A DNA stretch of 64,000 bases from Odontocerum albicorne (taxonomy: Eukaryota > Arthropoda > Insecta > Trichoptera > Odontoceridae): NCBI GenBank assembly GCA_949825065.1, contig OX463859.1:26243847-26307846 (forward strand). The letters are read 5' to 3'. The notes under the pieces were generated by a model. That model was not told the origin of the DNA and ran no database searches. It saw nothing but the letters and a program-made list of their open reading frames with translations. Position numbers and translations under genes: made by a program. Every line of letters begins with the position of its first letter. Position 1 is the stretch's first letter. This document shows positions 41,141-54,234 of this stretch, piece after piece.

Positions 41141-44100
41141 ATTTATTACATTTTGCAAGTATAACCTTATTGGCAATCTCTTCTAACCAACTGGAAATAT
41201 GTTTATGCATCCTTTAGTGAAAACAAGACTTAAAAAATATATTTTGAATTTGGATTCCAGTGGGAACACGCAATACCAACAGGACCACGAACGTTGTCTT
41301 GTTGAGGAATAATAAAGTAAAATATTTAAAAATATTTTTTAAATATAGTTATACAAGGGTAAAGCCGAAATCTTGGAATATCAAGATAATATTTAGATTT
41401 AAAATTCATATAAAAACTTAATATAAATATAATCAAATTACAAGCGACAGAATCGTAGTAAAAAGGGCACCGGAATTATTTTATAATTTAATAACATTAT
41501 TTATTGGCAGCTTTAAGATATGAGAAAATATTGTAAGGAAGGATAATGGGGGAAACAGGTTAACACAATAAGTCACTAAGAGAACCAGTTGCCCTTAGAC
41601 TTTGAAACTTGTTATCAGCTGCCGAAAGACCGCCACCCTCGTTGGGATGCTTCAAACAGCAACTTAAGAAATATTAAATTCCTCTACAATTATGAAATGT
41701 GTTGCCTTATAACTTATTTATATCGTCCTGTACCATTTTCTTTTACCTTGCTAGTCTTTGGTAACAAAAGAAAATATTTTGATTTACTGTTTATTTTTCA
41801 TTCATGTTTTGATACTTTTTTTACTTTCTTATATCGTAGTTCCAGTCTGGGTCACATTCCTCAGCATAAAGGTCATAACAAGATAACACTATCTGACCAC
41901 TAATTTTGCCACTAACTAGAGTCAGGAGCTATTAAATGGTAATTATGATCTATGACAACAATTTCCAATCTATAATACACATACCACTAGTAGTACGGGA
42001 GCAAGTTATCGTCAAAATACTGAAGTTCCACGAAATTTCAATATCATTTACATTTTAAGGCTGGTTTGCACCAATGATATCTATCGAGGAAACCTTAGGC
42101 TAGTTTAAAGAATAAAATGCATTTGGTAAATGGCTGTATGAAGTTTCCTAAAATTTATTCCATAAATTACGTAAATATAATGTATTAAACCTATAGGGTA
42201 CAAGGAGGTATTATTTTCCATGTGTATTAGTATTTTTTGTTGTATAACATACATAACCTTTATAAACTATAATTCTAAGGCATATTAATTACCCAACGCG
42301 TAAAGAGGGTAGATACAGGCACTTACACGTATTTAATTAAAATTTGCTTATTAAAAGGCTGGGGGTGGAGAAGAGTGCCAAGAAGGCACTTGAGGTTCGA
42401 AACCGAGTAACTTTTATAAGGGGGTACAATTTTTAAACCAAAAAAAAAAGCGAGTTTATGCCATTTTTCTAACCTAACATTATTAAAAAATTTCATTACA
42501 AGGTATCTCGTTATAATCAATATATGCCAAAACATTAGATGCATAATTATCGCTGTAAAAAGCATTTTAAATAGCGCCGTTTAGAGATCAGATTTTCCAC
42601 TACAACACTCGAATTTGGGATTTGATTATTATTATTGATAGATTAAAAATATTATGAAAAATCAAATATGTCCTATACCAAAGAATGACGAACTACAAAG
42701 AAACGTGATAGTAAAACGATATGTTAGAGTAAAACATTCAGTTTTCGGTGGTGTAATATATTTGAAAAGTGTTCATATATAACCATAAATTCTTATAAGA
42801 CTTCTAAAAAAGGGTTGTTTTCATGTGGTGGCTGAAGCAGCACACGCCACCCATATCTTGAACACTTAGAAGCAGACCATTCCAAGTCATGGGATGAGCA
42901 AAGGCTGTTATAGTAAACCACCCTATTGGATCGATATGTTATTTATTAAGTACATCAGGTTTAAACATACTTGCTGACTTCATTCGATTTATATTGTTTA
43001 ATAGATCTTATGGACGGTCTTATATACCTTCAAAAACAAGGCTTTCTTGAGAGAGTATTTTATAACGAAAGACCATTGTTCAAGTCATATATTATATTTA
43101 TTTTTATTACTAAACACGATATATTCCGTCACGCAATATCTTTTTTTGCGTAAATAGAAAGACAGTGTGTTACTCATTGTTATATGTTTCTGATACTTCT
43201 CACGTCAGTTGAAAATCTATTCTCATGCTTTCTTTGGCCTTCTTCTTCCTCTTTTGGTATTGATATCACATAGCTATTTCGTTTCCAGTTTTTTTGCTAT
43301 TCTCAGTATGTATTCAAATACTACACAGTGTGAAGATGTTTTTCTATATTTTACTTTTTTAATCCATCTCAAACAAACATCGCTATCATAAAATATTAAT
43401 TATACCCCGGATAATCTGAAAATCTCTTAATTGTAATTGGTAAAGCCATGAAAATCATGGTTAAATGGGGATTTTTTTACGTATACTGTGAGTAGCCCGA
43501 GGAGTACTGATTCGTGGAATGTCCAGTACTGTTCAACCAGCAAAATTCTGAGTGGAACTAGTACACCTATGACACATAAGAAGAACCGTCATCGTCAGTC
43601 CTTCTCAGATTGGTTCTGGCTGACTGCAGGATTCTCTGTTGCGTGCCAAACTCTCAGCAGCATCCCTCCACCCATTTGTTATACACAATGTACGACAGAA
43701 CTCTGTTACACCACCGAATAATCAGTTTTTTAATCTTCTCTACTCTATCAAACAAGAAATATTAGATATTCTACTTTGCATAGCTTGTTCATTGATGTTG
43801 TCTTATCTCTCTTTTTTAATATCAAAGATTTGGATCCATATGAAAATTACTTAAAAAAAAAAACTTAAAATTTTTCCGTTTTTTCATTTTTCTTTTACTG
43901 TATTTCCTGAAAAGTATAGAATACTCACAATCCTATCAAGTGATTTCCCTAAAGCATACGGATAGAGATGCAATTTATTTAAGTGTATGCCTCGTGCAAA
44001 TTTAATTAAAAAAGTTGGGAGGAGTTGCGAATTCGTTTCATAGAACAGATTGGTTTCCACTGACTATGTGGGAGGTAAAAGGGTTAATGTTCTAAAATTA

Positions 44101-44600
44101 GAAAGAACAATATCATTTATAATACAATACAATACTTAAAAAAGGAAAACAATGAAATTGACAATGAAAGCGTTAACAAAGGGAGATTTTTATCGTATAA
44201 ATAATGTAATTGTGTTTTTAAAAATCTTAATTAGTCGGAAGTAAACGGTAACACACCTCCTTTTAAGCTTTTACAATTTTTTTCTTAAGTAATTTATTGA
44301 AGATATATATAATTGATGGTTTTTTTGCCCAACCGTAACCTCTTATAAACCAATCAGATATGAATAACATATGCAGTACCAATTGTTGGTTGAAGTTTAA
44401 AAACACATTATCAGTGTCGAAATTCTTTGAAATCTTTCTGCGTGTTGTCATTTAAGATATTCTTATTTTCACAATTTTTTTGAATGGGAAGAGATCAGTC
44501 TTTAAAAAGCACGCATGGCTGTTAAACACATGCAAAAATAAAAATGTCTTATGATAGAGTGAGTGATAGAGTGAGCATATCACTTGGATATTGTGGCTAA
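41141..44600. other. No gene; scattered old repeats
   Basis: AT-rich. Recognised pieces: a reverse SINE-2-like scrap at about 41245-41305 ('gattccagtgggaacacgca'), a reverse family 4 scrap at 42565-42635, and a reverse LINE-C scrap at 42825-42905 ('gcagcacacgccac'). The remaining frames are short, low-complexity and without splice context. Confidence 0.4.
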
Positions 44601-44604
44601 CGAA

Positions 44605-44815
44605 TGATAGATAGGCTCAGAAAGTTTCGGCGCTTGGGTTCCACATGTTTTGAGTGAAAACAACAAAAATCATCTTTCGACCATTTCTGCTGGTTTGCTC
44701 GTGCGTCATCGAGCTACGCATGGCCACAAGCAAAGGTTCCTTTACCGCATCATTACTGATTATGTTAATATAAAAAAAAACAAATATGCATTCAAATTAA
44801 AGGACAAAACTTTTT
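44605..44815 (+). pseudogene. mariner transposase middle fragment
   Basis: The plus-strand reading 'GAWVPHVLSENNKNHLSTIS' + 'AGLLVRHRATHGHKQRFLY' + 'RIITDY' aligns with the mariner linker (W.PH.L...+...R...C..LL.R......FL.RI.TGDE). The key D of the TGDE motif appears as 'TDY'. It is a 70-codon relic without the catalytic remainder. Confidence 0.8.
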
Positions 44816-45968
44816 GACACGATTAAATTTAAACATAAAGACTTAAAAAGTGTTAATGCCGATAGCTTCATTTCCTATTTCTCATGGGATTGTATATTTA
44901 CTTTTTTAAGTCATCAAAATTTAATAGATATTTTATTATTTTGCAAACATTATTTTATTATTCAGAAGTTGTCTTTAATTAAAAGTGTCATTTAGGTGTG
45001 CACATATCTACATATTGTCACATCGTATCTTTTGCGGGATAGGTAGAGAGAATAGGTTGGAATAAAATTATATTTATTATTCTCATTATTTGTCTCAAAG
45101 AACGAAATACACCTCAAGAAAATTCAATTCGAAAAACGATTATTAAATACTTTTTTCGAATATGTTAGTTCATAAATTATCGGATTTAGTTTAATCACCA
45201 AATATGACAAGATTCAATTTTAAAAAATTCATAGAAGGCTCTTGACTATATCAATTAATAAGACATAGAACAACACCTTAAATAGGTTTCAACAGAAAAC
45301 TTAACCAATATGAAGGTTTGTTTTATTTTATAAACTCCACCTGCTGAAAATTTATTTTCAGAATGCTTTTAGGGTTATAAATGTAACAAACTTTTACAAT
45401 GCTTCGTTATACTAAACTTCCAGAAAATTTTATCCATTCTTCAGCCACGTTACAAGGCTCATTATTCTTCTGTTGTTGTATGAATATTTTTTAACTCGAA
45501 GTCGTATCTTTACTGAAATAGCACAAAAACTTTTTTCCATTCATCCTACAAAATTCATTTATCACTTCCGTCTCCTATTTATTTACATATTTTGGTACTT
45601 TTCAACACGAATGTCTTCTGCTCTATGGTTAAATCTTTAAATAAATTTTCCAATTTTTGGTTACACGAAAAAATATGTTTTCGTCAATTTCTTATCTCGT
45701 CTCGTTAAAATTCTTGTCGGTATTTATTGTTGAAAAACTCGTTAGAATTTTCGTAACTGAAACAGAGTCGATGAAACGATAAAATAAAGGAGAATAAAAA
45801 ATAGACAGTGCTATTTTTAAATGACATCAATTGACGTAATATTATATATTAGGGCCAAAGAGAGGAGAATAATTTAGTTTTTATGGATATTCATTGAAAA
45901 AAATCTTAATAGTGACTTATTGCTTGTTCTGATATAACTCACTTACAACACCGTAATTTATATATACA
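44816..45968. other. No recognisable gene
   Basis: AT-rich DNA with no shared repeat or open splice-bordered block seen. Confidence 0.4.
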
Positions 45969-46452
45969 TATAGTTTCACCCGAATCTCGTGTATCCCATG
46001 CAGCATACAAAATAACATAATTTGTATTATTTGATTGTATGATGTATTTCTCGCATTTCTTAATATTAGCTCAATTTTATCTGTGGGATGTATCCATTGT
46101 ATCTTTTAAATCTGTCTCTGTCGAGATGTTTCTTCGGAGAAAAAAGAAATTTAATGTTGATTTCATCTTCATCGAATAAATTTATTGTTTCGAATCGATA
46201 GAGCTTTTCCAAAAGAGTAAAAATTGTATCGATTCGGAACAATCAATGCACTTGATGAATATGAAATTGACCTTAAATGTACTCTTCTCGGAAGGGAAAT
46301 CTCTGAGAAACAGATTTAAAAGATACAATGTATATTCCCACAGACACAATGAAGATATCATTAAGAAATGCGAGAAATACATCACACAATCAAATGCAAT
46401 AAATTATGTTCTTTTGTATGCTGCTTGGGATATACGAGATTTGGGTATAGTT
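45969..46452. repeat. Long imperfect inverted repeat (hairpin locus)
   Basis: The left arm 45969-46201 and right arm 46218-46452 are reverse complements at roughly 80 percent identity with a loop of about 16-20 bp. Paired anchors: 'ctcgtgtatccc' with 'gggatatacgag', 'gatgtatttctcgcatttct' with 'agaaatgcgagaaatacatc', 'cattgtatcttttaaatctg' with 'cagatttaaaagatacaatg', and 'gaatcgata' with 'tatcgattc'. The right arm stays open on plus for 80 codons (46246-46485) and on minus as well, but has no recognised domain. A short relative of the inner arm ('ttcatcttcatcgaatacat') occurs at 36492. Confidence 0.9.
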
Positions 46453-47099
46453 TTTGAAGAGATACTCATATTATTCCACATGTGAGAAGTGAATTTTGAC
46501 GTTTATTTCTCATATGAGAAACATCATCACTAGACCAGTCAGTTCTCTAAGATTTGTGCTTAGACTATCTTGGAATTTCTATGTAGTTAATTAAATTAGG
46601 TCTCTTTATATATTGGTGGTTAGAACAATAGTTGACTACAACTCAATTTTGCGGTAGCCTCAGTTATATTCACCCTCTTTAATATACTCGTAGTTAACAA
46701 GGAGCGTGCCTAATTTGTAATTTAAAGTTTAGTTACGCTTTAAATATTGAAACATCGTCATTCAATTTCACGCAAAACTTACAATTTCTGTTACATTTCA
46801 CAGATATTTTGTTTAACTTTAATAATTTGCTTATTAACCAAAATAAATATATTTGTACTGCGACACAAAATATCTCTATCGTATTCGAATCTATTTATTT
46901 AAGATATTACCGGCTAAATAAATATCATGGAGGTAGGTAAGCAAATAGCAATTTGTGATATTCCACCGTATGATATACAATTTATATTATGATATACAAA
47001 AAACAAACATGAATTTTCAAGATATGAAAGTTTATTTTCATGGAATAAATTGGTTTTTATTTTAACGGTAAATAAGTGACAGATTAATTTAAATATTTT
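46453..47099. other. No recognisable gene
   Basis: AT-rich. Frames on the minus strand (46914-47267) are low-complexity and partly cover the next LINE. Confidence 0.4.
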
Positions 47100-47610
47100 G
47101 ACGTAGTAGAGAAAGAACGAAGAAAGTATGGTTGAATGATTGAATGATATTTGAAAAAAAAAGAAACAACAAAAACGAAGATGTATGCAAAGGCCAAAAA
47201 AAATTGCTTTTAATTTAAAATCAGTTACGTAACGCGTTTCATACCTGATTTTCCTTTTCTTCTTCAAAACCTCTTTTCCTTTTTACTTTGAGGATATCTC
47301 ACTTAAATTTTTACTATCAATATTGTTAATGTATTTCGTATAAATATATATTTATCTTTTATTTTATTTTATTTTATCTCGTCTCTATTAAATTATTAAA
47401 CTCATTATATAATGATTTTAATAATTTATGAGATCACGCAACTTCTTTTATTTACTTTTGTCTAGTTTGTTAGGATTGACTGCCATCTGGCAAAAAATAA
47501 ATAAGGCGTATGAATGTAGAGGAGGTGAAAGATATGTGTAGCGATAGAAAAATCTGGCGCTGTGTCCTCTTTGCCTACCTCGCCAGTAAAAATACGTGAT
47601 GGTGTGTATT
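47100..47610 (+). mobile_element. RTE-like LINE remnant split by a LINE family B 3' end
   Basis: The outer parts (47105-47160 'gaacgaagaaagtatggttg' and 47505-47605 'ggcgtatgaatgtagagga' ... 'tctggcgctgtgtcctcttt') match two neighbouring parts of the remnant at 1-190. Between them (about 47165-47505) is a LINE-B 3' UTR ('cagttacgtaacgcgtttca', 'ctttatttacttttgtctag'-like, 'gattgactgccatctggca', ending aaataaataa). The order of insertion is therefore clear. Confidence 0.65.
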
Positions 47611-48299
47611 TATTTATATTAAATACATGGTACTAAGACCTTTAAGAAACATATACATACCATACGACATTTTGCTGTTGAGGTCGGAAGATAGAATATA
47701 ATGCCAAAGTTTCATGAAGTGTCTTCTTTGTTTCCACCACATCCAAACAATTTCCACCACATCCAAACATCTCAAACAGTTCTTTCGGTTTCTCATACTC
47801 TCAACCTTTCCTACTTTTAAAAAATTATTAACATACTGTAATTTACTCGCATATTATTTTGATCGTCCTCTGTCACGACTCCCACTCAAGTTTGCATCTT
47901 CTTAACGTAGTTGTTTCATAAGTCATGTGTTCAACCACCGTTTATGTTTAAATAATCAAAACGTGCTCTTTTTCACCATAACCAAAATATTAATTTTTGA
48001 TAATTATTCTATCATACATAGATATACCACATATTCTATACTATATTCCAATTCACACCACATTTACAGATTCCTTTACTTATTTTCAAGTCAACGTTAA
48101 AGTTTCATACACATACATAAATGTTAGCACTAATACACTTTTGCGAATAATCTATTTCGCAGATCTTGAAATCGCTTGATTTGAGATTGTTTATACTTGT
48201 CTATTTATATTGTTTCCTTTTGCAACTCGTTGATCAATATCCCTCTTCAATTCTCAATGAATAATTTACAGCATTTTACAGTTAATAATACAATCCCAT
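47611..48299. other. No gene; LINE scraps possible on the minus strand
   Basis: 'ccaccacatccaaacaattt' is duplicated in tandem (21 bp) near 47740-47780. Pyrimidine-rich stretches follow. On the minus strand 'gacctcaacagcaaaatgtc' near 47675 resembles the LINE end 'cctgacagcaaaacggtatg' at 52750, so this is probably LINE debris. Confidence 0.35.
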
Positions 48300-48485
48300 T
48301 TAACAACAATTTTTTTTTAAACAATAGATATGACCTAAGTCATATGTATCCTTAAAACCCTCAGCGGGAACACTAGGAGGGAAGAGTGCCTGTTTCGTTC
48401 GAGGGGAGTAGCACAGCGCGGGGTTCGAACTGACGACCTTCTGCACAGAAGTCCAGCGCGTAACCGCGCGGCCATGCTTCTCCAT
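48300..48485 (-). mobile_element. tRNA-derived SINE (family 1), best-preserved head
   Basis: On the minus strand the head reads 'gaagcatggccgcgcggtta' + 'cgcgctggacttctgtgcag' + 'aaggtcgtcagttcgaaccc'. The A box (tggccgcgcgg) and B box (gttcgaacc) are both near consensus. Then 'ctcccctcgaacgaaacagg', 'agtgttcccgctgagggttt', 'tatgacttaggtcatatcta' and an A-run. The 3' half of the family is missing. The minus-strand frame over it is not a protein. Confidence 0.85.
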
Positions 48486-48894
48486 AATTAACTGTAATAT
48501 ATTGCAATTTTCTTTAAAATGTTCTTCTACACTTTTAAATATTGAGGAACGGCCGCTTTTAAACGCCCTAATGGATAGTCTTTATTCTAAACGACGAATT
48601 TATTTCATGTGTTTGAAATTTTAAAATTTCAAAGTGAACGAAATAAACCCTGTTCCTAAATTTTCAACAAGGTTTGTTTCAAGGATTTCAATTTTGTTTT
48701 TTTCCTATTTAAGAGGTAAGAAAATCAATATTTTCGATAAGAAAACACGTTTCACGTTACGAAGCACGTCAATTTAAAATCCGCTTGAAAAGAAATAAAC
48801 AAACAGCATGATATTAAAAAATCTGTACTATTATATTTATATTATATGAAACAAAGTTCAATGGAACCCTTAAATATGTATTTTTGAACCGTAT

Positions 48895-49015
48895 AAATTA
48901 CACCGTCTTCAAAATGTTTATCTGAGATTTATTTTTAACATGAGAAGTACGATCACATTACTTCATACCAGAAGGAGCTGAACTGGTTAAAAGTGTCTTT
49001 CCGATCATGGCTTTT
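48895..49015 (+). mobile_element. LINE family B ORF2 scrap
   Basis: 'RLQNVYLRFIFNMRSTITLL' / 'SYQKELNW' readings match 'RIQNLCLRFIFEL.KYDHIASYQKLLNW' at 32130-32230. Confidence 0.7.
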
Positions 49016-49219
49016 CCCATTCACAAAGCATGTTTTTATGGGTGAACCCATTACTGTATGGGCTGAAAAATACCTGATATCCTCGCAGCCAGTTCGCTAT
49101 CTATTGGTGGGGGTGTTTCTCGACTGAGGGAAGTAATGAGATGAGCGCAGACCTTGATAGTTTATCTCTTAAGTGTAGTTTTTTCATAACCCTAAATATA
49201 TACGTAATTTCATGATGTG

Positions 49220-50030
<811 letters not shown>

Positions 50031-50639
50031 GTGTGTGTGTGCACATTCTATGTTGCTATCATTAAATCTATTAATTTATACGAGTATAATGAACGATACT
50101 TTGGGGGAAAAATAACCGAATTGAAAAGACTTACGTAAAATATTATAGTTAATAACCTTTATTGTGCTCGAGGGGCTAACAAAGCTGTCAAACTAAATAA
50201 GATTTACCACTTCAGAAAATAAATAAATACAACGATGAAATCACAATAGAAGTAATGAAACCTATTTGTTCAATAAATACCACAAAAGCTGTGCGACTAA
50301 ATTTCAATTATATTTTTCCGTGTCACTTAAATCAGTGAAAGCTTTTGGTAAAGCTAAGCGTGCACCTCATATTTTAAGAAGTTTCATTCTTTTCATCTTT
50401 TTATACGTCAATTACAATCTCATAAACTTATTTGATATCTCTGAATTGTAACATATGTATCTTTTTACATTCCAAGAATTTTATACAATCATACCACTAA
50501 GGTTCAAAAACTTTCTGCCTTGACAAGTTCAGCCGATTTTACAGTTAAAATCTGATAACTCTACCCTTAATAGTCTGCAACTAGAGCCGATAGAAGACGT
50601 GTTGTTTCGTTAAATTCTAAAACATAAAAAAAAAAAATT
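50031..50639. other. No recognisable gene
   Basis: AT-rich DNA. The frame at 50266-50451 has no motif or splice context. Confidence 0.4.
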
Positions 50640-51000
50640 TTGCGAGAAGTAATTAGGGATGAACGTAACTTAAGTCTGTGTGTTAAGAAAGATGAAGAAA
50701 AGCGCGCTGAGATGGTTTGAGGATGTGGAAAGAATTAAAGAAGAAAAACTAACAAATCAAACATAATGTGCAAATGTGAGTGAAAAAGGAGAACAAGACC
50801 AAATAAAGTGTGATTGGATCCAGTGAATGATATTTTGAAAGAAAAAATGGTAGAAAGTCAGAGAAATCGTGAAAGTTGAATAAGAAGGCGGGTTTTGGAG
50901 GAGGCTTAGGATGTGTGTCGAGATAGGAAAGTCTGATGTCCTCATTGTCTACCATGGCATAAAAATAACCTGATGGAAAAACAATTAAAAGTGACGACGA
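50640..51000 (+). mobile_element. Non-LTR retrotransposon ORF2 C-terminal remnant (RTE-like)
   Basis: Plus strand: 'MKKSALRWFEDVERIKEEKL', 'CANVSEKGEQDQIKCDWIQ', a shift, then 'KVREIVKVE', and an end homologous to 'RSVLSAYPDRKT'. This is the 'RWFGHVERM..ERL...' + 'G+G+P+..W.DQV' + 'R..LSA.PD' arrangement. It is the most readable copy of the family at 1-190. Stops at several places. Confidence 0.7.
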
Positions 51001-51334
51001 CATGATATCCGCTGTGTTGCTAAATTTTGAAAACAAACCTACACATATTTTTCTGTGATATTGATAATTTTATTCATGACTCTTAAAAGTGTTTGAAATT
51101 GCAAGGTAACTTTATAAGACATTGTTTCATGCTATTTATCCCCTTTTTATTTCCCATGCCAAAAATTTTCGACTTTAAATTTCGTCCTTTATTATTTTGA
51201 CATGTACCTCCTCGAAGTGCTCTTCACTCGATTAACATGTTTACACTATTTTTATTTATTAATTTTGTTGTTCAACATATATACGACACGTAAATATCCA
51301 ACACGTAGCAACATTTAACGAAGTACTAAATAAA

Positions 51335-52294
51335 CAATGATATTTTATTTATTTATTTATTATTACACATGACAAGAAATATACATTATTTGTGAAAAAA
51401 ACAACAGTTAATTTAATTTGGACATAAATTATTTTTATGGATCTGGGTTTGTCGCCTTTCATTTGTCATATCCCCAGTAAACTAGGTTTTGGCCTGTATC
51501 TCACTGAGGATATTTAGCATGAAAAAATAAATCGATACTTCTTTCCGATTTTTGATTACACAAAAACAAAACCCCGTTGCACGTTCTTATCAACCTGACA
51601 AACAGTGACACTCAATTACAACTGAAAACATAATGCGGAATCAAACTCTTCACACATCATCACTCCAAAAATACCAAACCTGTTCATCCCACAATACTAT
51701 ATACCGCACACAATCATAAGAATAAAAACCAAAACAAAAGTAAAACCAAAAATAAATGAACCCAAAATTAAACAAAAATAAAACCAAAAATGTTCATCCC
51801 ATAATACACCGCACACAATCATAAAAATAAAAATGAACACAAAAAATATATAGAAACACAAATACAAAACAAAAATCAAAACGACAAGAAGAAACTCACA
51901 CTCAAGAGCCCACACAAATCTTTTCCACACGTCATTCCGGAAAGCCCAAGTACTCAACATCTTGTCGCAATAACAACCACGCTCCGATCGATTGTCTAAA
52001 TGGTTTTCCTTCCTTTATCTTTATTGAATTCGGCACGCCATTGTACGTCATGGGAGCCAAATAAGCATATTGCCTTTGGGCAAAAGAGGTTTTAACTCTA
52101 GGGATGGTGAACATTTCATTAGTTGCTATGCGTGTCATGTATCTCTGCTGAGTCTCCATCTTCCCTGCCTCTCGATGGTGGTGCCAGAGAATGGTTTTGA
52201 AATGCAAATTGGCTATGTTCAGGACACGATACTCTTTGAAAAGCTCCGCCGTGGGATACCGAGCAAGTAGTTTATTAATTATTTTCACAATCAA
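51335..52294 (-). mobile_element. LINE family A: ORF2 C-terminus (51932-52294) and 3' end
   Basis: The minus-strand frame 52294-51932 codes 'TAELFKEYRVLNIANLHFKT' ... 'FTIPRVKTSFAQRQYAYLAP' + 'MTYNGVP', matching the end of CR1/Jockey-like ORF2 ('LF....VL....L......' and 'IPR..T.FGQR...Y.AP..YN.(L)P'). The protein ends 'VEYLGFPE' at 51932. The 3' UTR continues to the (TAAA)n tail near 51345 and equals the copies at 893-1320 and 4730-5230. A 100-bp stretch around 51660-51830 ('gttcatccca...' and 'cgcacacaatcata') is duplicated in this copy. Confidence 0.75.
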
Positions 52295-52739
52295 CTTTAT
52301 TAAAAGCCTTTAAAAAACATACATATTTCAGATATATTTTGAGGCTTTTTGGATAAGGTTTTTTTAACTTCGCAAAAGCTGACCTCTCGAAACGTCGGTA
52401 TCATTAACCAAACCACGCGGTAAAAAAATCCGAGAACCCTTATGCAACTGAAACAAAATTCAAAATTCGTACAACACATGTAATTAATTACCAATATATA
52501 TCAACCCTTAAAGAAATAAATCCTTGAAGATAATCGACGAAAATACTAATGAATTAAATAATTCACATCCACGGTTAAACAATATTTATATATAAACGAA
52601 TTGAAAAGTAAAACGAAAACCGCAAAATGTCAGATTCTGTATCAAATAGTTTATCATAACTAAGTAATGTTGATTTAAATAATGTATAATAAGTAATTCG
52701 AGAAATATTTAAGAATGTACGTCAAAAGTCAAATGTCAT

Positions 52740-53100
52740 AAAATATACCATCATACCGTTTTGCTGTCAGGCAAGGCAGATAGGAGAGAGCGCCAAACCC
52801 ATTGCGATTCACATTTTTCACATATATATCATACACCTCAAACAACTCCTACGATTTTTTTAACTTTTGGTATCCCATTGACAACGTTTTCTATCGCTTC
52901 ACACCGTTCGATATATCCCGCAACTTTTCCATAACCTTAATAAAAAAAATCCTTAGCTTGTATTTATCTTTTATTACTCACCCATATACCGCATTCACTT
53001 TTCCTGTCACACTTTTATTACTCACCTATATACCGCATTCACTTTTCCTGTCACACTTTTGTATCGCCGTGACTTTGGATTAAATTTCTATTTGTATCTC
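52740..53100 (-). repeat. LINE debris with a 45-bp tandem duplication
   Basis: On the minus strand 'ggtttggcgctctctcctat' + 'ctgccttgcctgacagcaaa' resembles the ORF2 end 'RSLLSALPDSK'. At 52970-53060 a 43-45-bp unit ('attactcacccatataccgc' + 'attcacttttcctgtcacac') occurs twice. The plus-strand frame here is not convincing. Confidence 0.45.
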
Positions 53101-53439
53101 TCATATAATTAAATCATCAAACTTTGTAATTCATCCCCATTCTTAACCGTTCATTAGTATACTGCAATCGATGACCCTTCCGTCAAAAGTCATTATTGAG
53201 GGAAAGGGTGGTTCTATGAGTGATTGCTATATTTAGCTTCAGGTACACGGTCTGATAGTTTATATGAATTTAATATTATTTCACAATAGAAATAATCAGC
53301 CAAAAAAACGTGGTCTTCCTTAATTGTATTCTCAGTACAATATTTATTTTTAGTTAATAATTGGGCCAGCTTAATTCAAAGATAACGAGAAACCATTTGC
53401 TCAATTAAATCCATTTCATTCCAATAAGACCTAAAAAAT

Positions 53440-54165
53440 AAAACCAATTTCCCAGTTTGGGTTCCTTCTTTTGTCCGCATTGCTGGAAACGAGCTCCCCG
53501 ATGCGTTGGCAAAGGAATTGGGCTCAACTGGATTACCTGTCGCCAATTTCTTTCATCCCTTATCTGCTCTGATGGTCAATATCAAACGCAATCTCTAGGG
53601 TTGATGGCCTCAGCTTTAGAATTCAGTTAGCATCAACAAAGGTTCCAGATACAAATCGATCAAATAATACATTCCTATGAAACCATCGTTTAAAAAGGTT
53701 AGATTTAACAAAAGAAAGGAATCGACATTGTATTGTTTTTATGTACAGGTAACTGTACTCTATCGGGTCATCTCTACATATTGGTTATTCATCTAGATTT
53801 AATTTGTGAGTTTGACTTATATGATGAAACTGTTGGCCATATTTTGATTGATGAAGTCAACCAAATGTTTTCTCACGTGGTACATAATTATTAGTTGATG
53901 ATAATTTATAACTGAGGTATTTACTAATTCATCAACAATCGGTTAAAACCATCGACCCTATTACATGTTTATATGTTCTATGTTAAGTAAGATACAGGCA
54001 AAACCCTAGTTTACTGGGGATACGACGAATGAATGACAACAATACTAGATCCATGTAGATTGAATATCCACTTTAATTGCCTGTCTTTTTGTTGCTTGTA
54101 TCGTTTTTCATACTACATATACGTATATTTACTTGTCATGTAAATTAATAAATAAAATCAATTTT
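53440..54165 (+). pseudogene. Non-LTR retrotransposon with RNase H end and family-A-like 3' tail
   Basis: Plus strand 53455: 'VWVPSFVRIAGNELPDALAK' is the RNase H motif 'WVP(S)H.GI.GNE.AD.LAK' with the key His replaced by Phe. It continues to a stop at 53597, then in another frame 'RNRHCIVFMYTGNCTLSGHL' and 'LICEFDLYDETVGHIL', the post-RNase H 'TG.C.L..HL....C..C...DET..HIL' block. The 3' part (53985-54165) ends in 'ctggggatacgacgaatga' ... 'tcatgtaaattaataaataa', like family A tails. Dead. Confidence 0.75.
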
Positions 54166-54234
54166 CTTGTGAGCTTTTCATCTCTTATAGTTTGCTCCAG
54201 ACGTGAAATTTTTGAAAATTCTTACCAATGATTT

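Noticed and set aside
43488..43854. Plus-strand frames near 43.5 kb
   Set aside because: No domain, no splice context, and no repeat identity. Treated as chance.
48405..48483. tRNA gene on the minus strand
   Set aside because: The boxes are good, but the sequence continues into a SINE body shared with four other loci and no full cloverleaf forms.
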